The position numbers were made by a program, and so were the translations under genes. The notes below the pieces were generated by a model that made no database searches, was not told where the DNA came from, and saw only the letters and a list, made by a program, of their open reading frames with translations. Positions 30,662 through 40,865 of a DNA stretch of 64,000 bases are shown here, piece by piece. Positions within the stretch are counted from its first letter, which is position 1. Each line of letters starts with the position of its first letter. The stretch comes from Puccinia triticina (Eukaryota > Basidiomycota > Pucciniomycetes > Pucciniales > Pucciniaceae), in assembly GCF_026914185.1 (NCBI RefSeq), contig NC_070566.1, positions 5,332,001 through 5,396,000 of the forward strand, in the 5' to 3' direction.

Positions 30662-33600
30662 ATGGCGAATCCGACTCCAACGACCGTCACCGACCCGAAT
30701 GGCACGATTGAACCGGCCGCTAACACCAGCCCTCGACTGTTCATTCCGGAATCTAGCCCCATCACCCCAATTCCATCAAGCCCGATCACCCCAATCAGCC
30801 CCTTCAGCGTTGGAAATCTCATCCATCCCTTGATCCCACCCCTTAGTCCCATTGACTCGCCGTGCCCCTCAGATTTGAACAAGGAAACCACCACCGCTGA
30901 CCCGCCAACACCTTGTTCTTTGTCTTCTGAAGAGATGCCGCTCTCGAACACCCCAAAACATACGAAATCGTCCGAAAAGATCAAAGTAAAGCCCCCAAAG
31001 AAAAACTCTCCGGCATTGCTCACGAAGAAAGGAAAAAAACAGAAATCACCCCCGTCGCCAATTGTCAAAAGAAAGCTATCCCAATCGAGGTCCAAGATTG
31101 TGACCAAGAGCGACGAGGACTCTGAGTATCAGCTCCCTGGAGCTTCCATTGCCTCTGAAGCATCCGAAACGTCTGAAGAGTCCTATTTGTCTGATCCTAA
31201 CTCCCTTCCTGATGATTCGGACGACAAAGAACCTTCTTCGGACGACCAAGAAAATTTGCCCCCGTCGCCGAAGAACAGAACTAAATCTTCTTTTCGCCCG
31301 TCTTCGAAAAACAGGAAGAACGTATCGCCCCCGTTGCCAAAGATCAGAAAGAACAGCCACCAAACTAAGATCAACAACGACCGCCACTATCAGCAGCCCG
31401 AGACGTCTGACTCTACCTCCTCTGATGATGCAGATGACGAAGGGGATGGCTCCGATGAAGATGACGATGCATTACCCAAGAGAAGACCGTCCGAGAAGGA
31501 ATGGTTCCTTCCGGATATGAGCAAGTCGTACGAGACCTACATAGATCACGGGTGTACCCTTGACAAGCAAGGCTATCCGATCTACCCAAACGGAAGGACC
31601 ACGTTTGTTCGCCTGCCTCAAGACAATGTCACCAACTTCGGCTCCGTTGGGTTTTCGAAGACCCAAACTACGAGCTATCGCAGCAACAGGACCTGGAAGG
31701 TGACACGCTACTTCTGTCTTGGAGCTCTGGTCTGCGATAACTCGTCATGCGAATGGACTGGGCCTCCCCCAACTGGAAAAGGAGGACAGGAAAAGCTGGA
31801 ACAAGGGTGAGTCTTCTTCTCCTCTCCTGCCAGCGGTTTTTTGGACATATGGGTTGCAAACTAATTTTACAACTCATTTTTTACGATCGTTATTTTACAA
31901 ACCATGCAGTAAAATCAAATGTCAAGGATTGGTAGGCAAGTGCAAAGGCACCGTTCGACATGTCAAATGTCCCGATTCCGTAGCGGTTCGAATCGACCAC
32001 CATCTCCCATCAGGATGGGGGATCCTCCGGCATAATCATCCGTGGCCTGTCGCCAAGAAGCCCGACCCGCTTGCAAAGGAGGAATTGAAAGAAGAAATCA
32101 AGAAAAACCCCAAGGCTGGAGCTTTAAAGCTCAAGGTAACTATTTTCTCTCCCATTTCGTTTCTTTTCATTTTTGCAACCCTTCTTTTACAACCTTCATT
32201 TTTGCAACCCTTCTTTTACAATCCATTACATCCCATAGGTTTCCTCCAGTCTGATCTTGTTACCCTCCCATTCTTTGTAGATGGGGAAGCCCACCGATCC
32301 CCATTCAGCTTTCGGAAGTGTAGTTTCAATCCACGAGTCCTATCAGAACAGAGATCGGCTGGCCTATTACCGTCGATGCATCCTTGCTGAGTTAGGATTA
32401 GCTCCTGACAAACTCGGCGCCGGCGTGGGGGACAAATTCATATTGGACATGTTTGGATGGGCATCGTAAGTTGTTTTAATACATTTTATGTATAATTTTG
32501 ATTGCATCTGACTAAGAATATTGTCTTTTCTCAACAGGCGGGGTCTGTGGATAATCTCCAGCTCGTTCATGCCAAAGGCCGAGCATTTCACCTTCCAGAC
32601 GAAATGGATGTCAGATCGCTTGCTGGCTCGCGATAAGGACAACAAAGTGTACAGCGGCGGTCTCATCTCCGACGTGACTTACCGGTACTTCGAGACGGGA
32701 TACCTATTGACGACGTCTATGTTCTGTGAAGATCTTAAACGATGGATACCTATTCAGCTCACTTGGATTCGAGGTCTTAGCGAACAATACTACAAAATCC
32801 ACTTTGCTACACTATTCCGGCAGTTTCTGGCGGCTCCGATCACCCCCGCCGAGAGGGACACACTAGTCCGCGAGGTCGTAGACTTCTTGTCAGCTCAAGT
32901 CGAGGGCTTCGTGTCCGCTTACCTCGAAGTATTCCGACAGGGAACTCGCAAAGAGGTCAGGGGCATGTTGAAAGGATGCCGCGAGCATTATCGCCAGTCA
33001 GTCACACGCATCAAACGCAACCGGTCGCTCATCACTGCGGATCAAGAGGTATGTATGATCTGTTGATTTTTCTGATTAATGATTTGCAAAATTCCATTTT
33101 GCGATGCATAATGGATTGTAAATGTGAATTTTACAATCTATATTGCTTTGCAAAATTCACTCATCGAAATTTACAAACCTTATTTATCATGCTGATTTTT
33201 TTGCTTTATGACTTACATATTCACAGGAGCCTTTCCGAAAGGCTTGTATGGGTCTCCTCAATCGGTCCGAGCCGGGTGATCAAACGCATGAGCAGAAGGT
33301 TGACTATATCCGTTGTCGTTTTCCTAAAGTCCGGAAATGGCTTGACTGGTGGACCGTTTCCGATATCGAGGCCCTTTTGTTTCCATCCCGAGAACAACGG
33401 CTTGAGGACACGCCCGATGGAGATGGACTTCCTGAGACTACAAATGCCCAGGAGAGCTTGCACCGGACATACTATCGGCTCAGGTAAATCTCCTTTACTG
33501 TTGGTGTATGTATTGAGCTGACATCCGACTCTGTTTGTTGCACTTTAGCGAAGGAAGGCAGTGCCTGATGGTCGGAATGATTGACCTCTACACATTCGTC

Positions 33601-35673
33601 GACATGCTGGAAAAGGACTGGTGTGCCGCAATGAAGGGCGTTCCAATCAAATACGGACGTGATAATAAAGACATCGGATCGACTTTAGGATTAGCCAAGA
33701 AGCAAAAGCGAGCCAAAAAGTTTGTCAACGATGGAAGACCACCGGACACGACTGACAGTCTGATCGAAGGGAATAAGAGAGCTAAGCTTGGACGGCCCCC
33801 AAACTCCAGAAACCACAACAAAAGCCTCTGGGCCGCCTATCCCTCCTATCGAGCAAACTCCGCCTCCAAAAAGAACAATTGTTGCTGGCTAGCAGCCGGA
33901 TTGGAATCAATGTACGCATTGTTCTCCCCATTATGGCTTCGTGGGATCAGCGCAAAGGGAAAGGACCTCTTCACCCACTTAGCGCATCATTTCTCGTGTC
34001 GATCCACTGGTGAATTAAACGGAGGCTGCTCAATCCGATCGACTATAACCCGGGGCCAAAATCACCTGTTCGATGTTCTCAACGCACAATACCCTGCAAG
34101 CTTCATACCTGGGGCGTTCAGCTTGGCCGATTATTTCATGGAGCTAGTCCTTGATCCCAAACTCCACCAGAGCCCAGAATACAAGAAACTGTTCTTGATT
34201 TGCGAACGCAGGACGTTTACTTGTGAACTCAAGCCTGAAACACTCCAATCACATCCTACCCGAGCTTCCCGGACATTACATGTATTGACTATCAAGCCTC
34301 AGATGTTTGATTCGAATAGGATCCCGTATTCCGATGTTGCTAAGCTTGTGGAACTCTGGCAAACGACCGGTTTGATAAGTACCTCTGGCCTTGTGTGTAA
34401 GGCATGTCAAGAATCGCAGTTCCCGACCCACCCAAATACTAAGGCCAAGCCCAAAAGGAAGTCAAAGAAAGCGATAGTTTCGATTGGCACATCCGAGGAT
34501 GAAATTTGCGTTAACGTTGGAGTCTCTCAGCCGTCGGCACACTATCTGATTGATCGTTGCAAGCTTACCTTTGACGACCTCCCTCCCCCTCTTCACCTCA
34601 ACTTCCATGTTGAGGTCAGCCACATTGATGATGTGCCTCGCCGGGACAGCTTCATGGCCACAACTGATTGGCCTTTCAAGTTGAAAGTCGGAGGCTAAAC
34701 TTACACACTCATTTCTCGCGGATACTGGAACAGAGCCCATTACTGGTGTAAGGTCCTTCGGAGCGCCAATATCTCCGCTGAAAAATGTAGTTTGACGGCT
34801 GTTTGGATGCATAACGATGGCGAGAATGACGGCTATGCTCAGCAAATCAATCGAGTGCCGAGTTCTATTGCTGGAGCCGAGATGTATACGGCGTGGGTCT
34901 TGTATTCACGTACGTGGAATGAATCCGAGGAAGAATACGTGGACAGCTCAATCCAAAGGATTCTGGAAGACAATCCAGATGCTGCTGGGGATGTCCCCTT
35001 CAAAGAAATGAAATCGATATTGAACATATCACACAACTCCACCTCGATCGCACACCGGGAAACCAGTTCCTCAAGCCAACGACCGACTTCAAACAACAAG
35101 GACGATGTTGAACAAACCCCTTCATCTGGCAAAAAGAAGGAGAAGGCGAAATCTGCGTCTGGCAACAAGAGAACAAAAGGAAACAAGAAGAAAATCCAGA
35201 AGAAGTCCGCCTCATTCAAGGAATCCGAAGAGGCAGAAGTCGAGTCGGATGTGGCCCATATTCTTCAAGCCGACGACTCATTCCTTGGTAATCAGACGGC
35301 CAGCGACGAATCCATTGCGAATCACACCGCCGAAGGTTCCTTCCTTGCCAATCAAACGGCCGGCGACGCGTCTTTGCTTGATCAGACGGCCGAGACAGCC
35401 TGCGACGATTCCTTGCTTAATCCTGGCGACGAAACCATTCAGACTGGGGAAGACGAATCCTTCCTGGCCAATCACACTGCCGCTGCCGAAGAGAATTCCG
35501 TACAGTCTCAGAAGCCACCTCCAAAGTCTCAGCCTGCCTCACGACTTCGATTACTGCTCAAATTGCCTAAGTTACCTGCCTCAGGTGATGAATTACGTCC
35601 CGATTCAAAGCCTCCAAGCCCGCCCTTACCACCTGAAAGCGCAAGACGGCGATCTACCCGCCAAAAAAAGTGA
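30662..35673 (+). pseudogene. MULE transposase fused to a USP-like cysteine protease domain, one premature stop
   Basis: Exons: 30662-31806, 31910-32135, 32281-32465, 32538-33048, 33227-33483, 33549-35673. All five introns are GT-AG and keep the frame. Residues 1-280 are Ser/Pro/Lys/Asp-rich. Then comes a zinc cluster (CDNSSCEW, CQGLVGKCKG, VKC, LRHNHPWP) of the GCM/FLYWCH-like kind that binds terminal repeats. The DDE core has Asp in SDVTYRYF (~565), Asp in VVDFLSAQ (~637), C-x2-H in GCREHYRQS and Glu in TTNAQESLH (~766), the MULE pattern. Next are a Cys box, NNCCWLAAGLESMY (~892), and, after an in-frame TAA at 34696-34698, a His box, YTLISRGYWNRAHYWCKVLR, the order of C19 ubiquitin-specific proteases. 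The tail is acidic/basic with repeated LANxTA motifs. The stop removes the His box. Domain calls are by eye. Confidence 0.8.
31807..33226 (+). other. Introns of the transposase gene that carry the terminal-repeat motif
   Basis: Intron 1 (31807-31909) contains ATGGGTTGCAAAC, TTTTACAACTC and TTTTACAAACCAT. Intron 2 (32136-32280) contains TTTTTGCAACCC twice and TTTTACAACC or TTTTACAATCC twice. Intron 4 (33049-33226) has degenerate ATTTGCAAAATTCC, TTTTACAATC and TTTACAAACC. Introns 3 (32466-32537) and 5 (33484-33548) lack them. These words are those of the element's terminal and sub-terminal repeats. Confidence 0.65.
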
Positions 35674-36126
35674 TACTGCTTGTTTTCACTTCTTGTTTCC
35701 TTGTTTCTTTTCTGTTCTGTTTTCCTTTTTTCCTGAGTGATTGATTGACTTGCAAAGTATCCCAAGTTTCTTTCTTGCTCAATTTTCCACTTGTGCCTCG
35801 AAAAAAATCATTTTTTTGTGAGGTTTGTAAGGTAAGGGTTGTAAAATTACATTTTGCCCCTTAGTTATTTCTATTTCACAAACCATATATTGCAATTCAT
35901 AATGGGTTGCACGCCAATGGGTTGTGAAATTGTTAATTTGCAAGTTATAAAGTAATTTTGCGGCAGATATATCTTGCAATCCATATGGTTTGTAAAAAAT
36001 GAGTCGTAAAATTGCTCTTCAGGCCATCCTGGGACAAATTTGCAATCTAAATATTGCAATCCTTTTTTTTGCAACTCAGATTTTTTCTTGATGGGTTGCA
36101 AAAATCCATAAAATGACACATTTTGT
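35674..36126. other. 3' sub-terminal region of the Mutator-like element
   Basis: After the gene's stop, TTGTAAAATT, GGGTTGCA, GGGTTGTGAAATT, TTTGTAAAA and TTTTGCAACTC words recur in both orientations. No coding frame. Confidence 0.5.
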
Positions 36127-36197
36127 GGATTTTTGCATCCCTGCGGTTTTACAACCTATAAGGGTTGTAAAATATGGGTTGCAAAAAAACAGCGACC
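36127..36197. repeat. Right terminal inverted repeat of the Mutator-like element
   Basis: Reverse complement aligns with 30276-30347 over the full length. The strongest match is at TTTTACAACCCTTATAGGTT followed by GTAAAACCG. Confidence 0.8.
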
Positions 36198-36207
36198 CAT
36201 CAAGTAA
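36198..36207. repeat. Target site duplication of the Mutator-like element, right copy
   Basis: CATCAAGTAA, identical to 30266-30275. Confidence 0.8.
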
Positions 36208-36669
36208 GTATTTGGATTTCATTTGGAATAAATGAAACAAAGTGACAAACAGGTGTCATTTTTGTCTTTTTGGAAGGCTTCCCAGAAGCAGTTTACTTGC
36301 AAGTTGGATGAGGATGGATCTGATCTGCTTTTGACAAGCAAGGCTGAACTTGTGAATGGAACTAACTAGAAAGTGAAAAAGGAATAAGGATGTTAGCTTT
36401 CAAGTAGGGAGAGGGTGAGATAAAAGAGTGAAGTTAAACATCACAGACCAATCTACCAGGTTTAGTCAAACTTCTTGGTCTATGTTAGATGCATTCTTCA
36501 CACTGCCTTGACTCTTGCTAGCTATTTGAGGCCAAAAATATACTGGGAGCCAGCTGAATCTACAGTGGCTGGAGGCATGGGACATTGATCAACATAGCAA
36601 TCAAATGTTGTGATTTTTAAGCAGCTGATTCTGCAATGTTTAGTGGCTTTCCTTCACCATTGGCCATTG
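36208..36669. other. No supported gene between the Mutator-like element and Copia-A
   Basis: AT-rich sequence without open frames or recognised repeats. Confidence 0.5.
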
Positions 36670-36674
36670 ATTTA

Positions 36675-36899
36675 TGTTGGAGTGTACGGTAGCCAAGAGT
36701 GCAAACTTAACTTAGTACATAGTTGTATGCGTGCGTAACCTTATCTCTCACTACCTTAGACCTAGTGACTGCGGCGCTACACTTGTACATAGTCTATTCT
36801 TGGCAGAGCCGGGTACCGGCTCCTCTCTCTCTATTTACCGAGTTTAGAGACCAATACCTGTGCCGTGCCTGTGCTGACGCGATGTGTTCCTTATCGTCA
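36675..36899 (+). repeat. Copia-A 5' LTR (225 bp)
   Basis: Begins TGTTGGAGTGTACGGTAGCC and ends CCTTATCGTCA, with TG...CA ends. Nearly identical to 40562-40786, the same length. Preceded by ATTTA (36670-36674). Confidence 0.9.
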
Positions 36900-36980
36900 G
36901 GTTCACATCCTTATAGGTTAAAAGCCGGCTCTAAGCGGCAGGTACTCAATAATCCTTAATGTTGAAAACGACTCAGGTGG

Positions 36981-38260
36981 ATGTCCGGTGCTGGAAGTAG
37001 CAAGCAATTTGATCATCAAACAAATCTTGAGAAAGACCAAAGAGAAGCAAAAGAAAAAAGGGAAAAACAAGAAGAAGAGGAAAGAAAAGAGCGAGAAAAG
37101 ATATTAGAAGACTTAGAACAAAAACAACTGCTACAACAGAAAGAAATCAATCAAATCTTCCAAAACCGATCAGACCAACGACAACAGACATTCAACAACA
37201 TCACAGACATCAAAATGGCAAATCCTACAGCAAAATAAATTCGCTGCCCTTCAACAAGAAATTGATTGCCTTAAACTTCAAATCCCCACCTCAGGCACCT
37301 CGACCTCATCCTCTATCTCCCGTGCTGAGATTGTCATCCGGGCTTTCTGCAAGGATCCCCTTGGCACCCACGAAGCTACCAATCCCCAGTCTTCAAAATT
37401 AGATTACGATGGCGTTTTTTTTCAGATCTGGGAAAAAGAAGTCAACAGAACTCTTTGGCATGTCTTTCGAGTTGACAAGTTCACTGCAAAGGAGAGAAAC
37501 TTCACTGACCAACTTGGCAACAAACAAGACAACATTGCCAGGCTGTTCAGAGCAACCATCAAGACGGACCTCCTTGCAATTGTGAACGGCACCAATACAG
37601 AAGAACCTTGGGAAATCTTCAAGCTGCTGAAGACAAAGTGCAGTTGATCGGACCGGCAACACAAGCTCTCTCTTGCCGAACAGATCCTGACCCTGGCATC
37701 CAACAAGTCACCCGGAAGCGAGATCTCCGCAGCCAAATGGAGTAGAGTTATGGCCAAACTTCTTCAACACAAGGTGACGGCAGACGAACTAGGTGGCCTC
37801 CTACTTCAAGCAACTTTCATTGCGCCGGTAGGTGTCAACGTTCAAACCTTTGAGTTCACTGTAGACCAAAAGCTCAAAGCCATCAAAAAGCCGTCTTTCA
37901 GCGACGTCACAACGGTCATCCAAGCGGCGTTGAGCAAGAACAAGAATAAAGTTGCTCTTCCGTTGGCAAATCATGGCTACGTTCCGATGGACTTAGATGC
38001 AGTCCATGCCATGAGGCCTCCTCAACCAAGATACGCCCCACCCCACAAGCGTATTCCTTTCCAACAACATCCACCTCGCCATCAGTAAGACCAGCACCCA
38101 CAAAACCTGTCCGCCAAGAAAGCAGCGCGTTTCCGAGAACAAGCCCCAAGCTAACACCTCAAAGCGCGATATGGCAACACCTGCCATTACTGCCTCCAGG
38201 TTGGCCACTGGTACAACAACTGTCTTGCCTTCTAGGATGATGTTGACCAGAAGCATATCG
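36981..38260 (+). pseudogene. Copia-A gag with zinc knuckle
   Basis: Starts MSGAGSSKQFDHQTN, followed by a very charged Glu/Lys/Gln coiled-coil-like stretch. A stop at 37238 and a TGA at about 37648 interrupt the frame. Later blocks (WEIFKLLKTKCS, QHKLSLAEQILTLASNK, VPMDLDAVHAM) and a CHYCLQVGHWYNNC zinc knuckle near 38180-38230 in another frame are typical of copia Gag. It would form the particle and bind RNA. Non-functional because of stops and frameshifts. Confidence 0.65.
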
Positions 38261-38299
38261 GAACACCTCCGGTTGATCACAATCAACCTCATTCCAACT

Positions 38300-38781
38300 A
38301 TATTCCCCCAAACCGCCCTGCTTTTCCCCAAAATTGTTTGCATCAACTGGATGTTCCTGAAGTCAACAACGGCAAAGTCCTACTGGATTCCGGCGCTTCG
38401 ACCCATGTGAGTGGCAACATTCACATGTTTATCACCAGAGAACAGCTAGCAACACCTAGAACGATCTCCCTTACGGTGGCTAACTGTACTGTTGTTGTTA
38501 GGTTCAAGGGACGTGTGAGGATCAATACGCCAAGGGGTCCGATTGAAATTGATGATGTGTATCATTGTCCAGGAGTCAATGGGTTGATTCTTTCTGTGGG
38601 TTGCCTCACCGATTCAGGATGGCATCTAGCTTTCTCCGGACAAACAGCCACCCTCATTAGTCCCTCAAACATTTCCTTTATTACTAAGTTTTGCAACTTT
38701 TGTTGGTACATTGCCATGTGTAGTGATGTTTTTGAAATAAATAAGATAACTTCTACACCTTCATTCAATCCCTTTCTATAA
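38300..38781 (+). pseudogene. Copia-A aspartic protease and pre-integrase region
   Basis: Contains the active-site motif VLLDSGASTHVSG near 38370-38410, followed by GRVRINTPRGPIEIDDVYHC and LILSVGCLTDSGWHLAFSGQ, the usual sequence downstream of a copia protease. The frame ends at a TAA (38781) just before the integrase HRRLGH motif, so the polyprotein is broken there. Confidence 0.8.
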
Positions 38782-39495
38782 CATCGGCGATTAGGCCACG
38801 TCTCTGAAGACGTTGTGAGGAAATATTTAAGACTACACTTCCCAGAAGAGCTAGAAAAGAAAACTTGGAAATCTTTCTTTTGCGACCAATGTGCCAAATC
38901 AAAAGCACTCAACAAGAAATCACCAGGTTCCAATTCTCTTATTCCACGAGACAAGCCCCTGGACCTGCTTGTATCAGACGTGGCTGGCCCCTTCCCGTAC
39001 AACCTTTCAGGAAGACAGTACCTCCTGACAATGAGAGACCATGCAACTACCTACATATGGACGGCAATTCTGTTGAGCAGAGATCAAGTCCCTGCGCAGA
39101 TCATGGAATAGACCAGCAACATCAAGACAACTATTGGGAGATACCCCAAGCACATCTGGACCGACAACGCTCCAGAATATACCGGTACTTTGAGGAAGCT
39201 ACTCAAACCAATGGGTATCAACTACGCCCCGGTGACGCCATACAGAATGGCAAAGCCGAGCGTGTTAATTGAACCTTGGGTGACATGGCTTGTACAATGC
39301 TACATGAAAGCGGACTTCCAAAACCGTTCTGGAGCTTTGCGTACCAAGCAGCTTCCTATATTCGAAATAGGATCCCCAACAGTAAGATTGAAGATGCACC
39401 GCTAACCCAACTGCACCGTGGTATAGAAGTCAACCCAAGCAAATTGTACCCGTTTGGGGCAATGGCAATTGTTCTTGTCCCCAAAGAAAATTAAG
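38782..39495 (+). pseudogene. Copia-A integrase, frameshifted
   Basis: The HHCC finger (HRRLGHVSEDVV, CDQCAKSK) is followed by the core: first Asp in LLVSDVAGPF, second Asp in IWTDNAPEYTG, Glu in NGKAERVN. The Asp residues and the Glu lie in different frames and a TAG interrupts at 39109, so no functional enzyme is made. Downstream, LPKPFWSFAYQAASYIRNRI and YPFGAMAIVLVPKEN match the conserved integrase C-terminal region of copia. Confidence 0.8.
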
Positions 39496-39608
39496 ATAAG
39501 CTGGATGAACGTGCTCAAGACGCTCAACTAATTGGTTTTCCCCCTGCAGGATGCGGGTGGTTATTCTGGTCACCATCAAAGAACAAGATCATTCACTCAA
39601 CGGCGGTT

Positions 39609-40539
39609 ATGTTCCCGGAGTTTGTCAATCTCCCTTTCAAAAAGAGCAAGGTCGTCAACACGCCAGCGGTGGAGCAGCCTAAGGAAACCAATTTGAACAC
39701 AATACTAAATCAGATCACCTTGAAGCTTGGAGGAGAACCAATGGATGTTATACACGAGCAGGAAAAGAAGGCAATCTCTGAACTGGCGCTCACGGAAGAC
39801 AGGCGAATCCCTTCGACAATCAAGACCGCGTTGAAGAGCCCAAAGGCAATTAAATGGCAAGAAGCTGCAGAATACAAAGCAAGCAAGTTCTACTCGCTGG
39901 AGGTCTGGGAGGCAATAGACCCGTTTCCTGGCCCAAAAGCTCTTGGCTGTTGTTGGGTGTTCACAATCAAGCCTCCGGAGACTGACGGCGGTCCTGAAAT
40001 ATTCCGTGCGTGTTACGTTGCTAAAGGATTCAATCAAACAATGGGTGTCGATTGCAACGAGATGTACGCCCCAACGGGTGAAACGCTGGACCTATGGTCA
40101 GACGCCAACTGGGGCGGCAAGCATGAACAGTCCACTTTGGGTTTCGCCATCGAATATCTAGGGAATTCAGTTGCATGGGGTGCAAAATGCCAAAAAAGTT
40201 GTGGCTCTTTCAACTTGTGCCGCCGAGTATATTGCGCTGTCCGATGGTGCACAACAACTCGCCGGTATTGCCATCCTTCTTGAAGACATCCAATACACAA
40301 TCCCCATGAACATCTACTGCAACAATCAAACGGCTATCCTCATAGCGGGCAACAACGCGTCAAAGAAGAAGGCACGGTACCTCATTTGCGCTTTCTACTT
40401 CATCAATGATTTTGTTTGCGAAAACAGCATCAAAATTGCATGGACAAACACCAACGATCAACAGGCAGACATCTTCACCAAAAAGCTCGGCCCCAACAAG
40501 ATGGAAGACGCGGTCAAGAAATTGGGCCTACGGCGGTGA
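39609..40539 (+). pseudogene. Copia-A reverse transcriptase/RNase H fusion lacking the RT palm
   Basis: One frame reads the RT entry region (ALGCCWVFTIKPPE, YVAKGFNQTMGVDCNEMYAP) and passes, with no break in frame, directly into the RNase H entry LDLWSDANWGG. The RT palm and thumb, including the YVDD-type catalytic motif, are absent, removing the enzyme core. A frameshift near 40190 leads into KVVALSTCAAEYIALSDGAQ and IFTKKLGPNKMEDAVKKLGL, the usual copia C-terminus, ending at 40539. Confidence 0.8.
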
Positions 40540-40561
40540 AGTTTGCATTCTTGGGGGGGGG

Positions 40562-40786
40562 TGTTGGAGTGTACGGTAGCCAAGAGTGCAAACTTAACTT
40601 AGTACATAGTTGTATGCGCGCGTAACCTTATCTCTCACTACCTTAGACCTAGTTACTGCGGTGCTACACTTGTACATAGTCTATTCTCGGCAGAGCCGGG
40701 TACCGGCTCCTCTCTCTCTCTTTACCGAGTTTGGAGACCAATACCTGTGCCGCGCCTGTGCTGACGCGACGTGTTCCTTATTGTCA
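40562..40786 (+). repeat. Copia-A 3' LTR (225 bp)
   Basis: Begins TGTTGGAGTGTACGGTAGCC and ends CCTTATTGTCA. Followed by GGTGAGTAGC, a splice-donor-like sequence, where the internal sequence after the 5' LTR instead reads GGTTCACATC. Confidence 0.9.
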
Positions 40787-40805
40787 GGTGAGTAGCAATC
40801 AACCA

Positions 40806-40860
40806 AGTTTGGAGACCAATACCCATGCTGCGCCTGTGCTGACGTGACATGTTCCTTATA
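40806..40860 (+). repeat. Repeated tail of the Copia-A LTR
   Basis: AGTTTGGAGACCAATACC followed by TGCGCCTGTGCTGACG and GTTCCTTAT repeats the last ~58 bases of the LTR (40728-40786), 78 bp downstream, with several substitutions. It lacks the final TGTCA. Confidence 0.8.
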
Positions 40861-40865
40861 ATTTA

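Larger units (their letters stand above)
30276..36197 (+). mobile_element. Mutator-like DNA transposon with complete ends
   Basis: About 5.9 kb bounded by ~71-bp imperfect terminal inverted repeats and a perfect 10-bp target duplication. It contains one six-exon plus-strand gene with transposase and protease-like domains. The gene body is GC-richer than its surroundings and has a single internal stop, so the copy is young compared with the retroelements around it. Sub-terminal regions are filled with GGGTTGTAAAA-like words in both orientations. Confidence 0.85.
36675..40860 (+). mobile_element. Copia-A: Ty1/copia element with RT largely deleted
   Basis: Two 225-bp LTRs enclose gag, protease, integrase and a fused RT-start/RNase H remnant in copia order (integrase before RT). 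A G-run polypurine tract (CTTGGGGGGGGG) sits directly before the 3' LTR. Downstream of the 3' LTR an extra copy of the LTR tail runs to about 40860 and is followed by ATTTA, equal to the five bases before the 5' LTR. If this is the target duplication, the tail copy belongs to the inserted unit. Confidence 0.85.

Noticed and set aside
30637..31107. Minus-strand Gly/Val/Phe-rich ORF
   Set aside because: It is antisense to exon 1 of the transposase gene, and its composition mirrors that exon.
40562..40860. Tandem LTRs from two Copia-A insertions
   Set aside because: Only the tail, not the LTR start, is repeated, so a second full LTR is not present.
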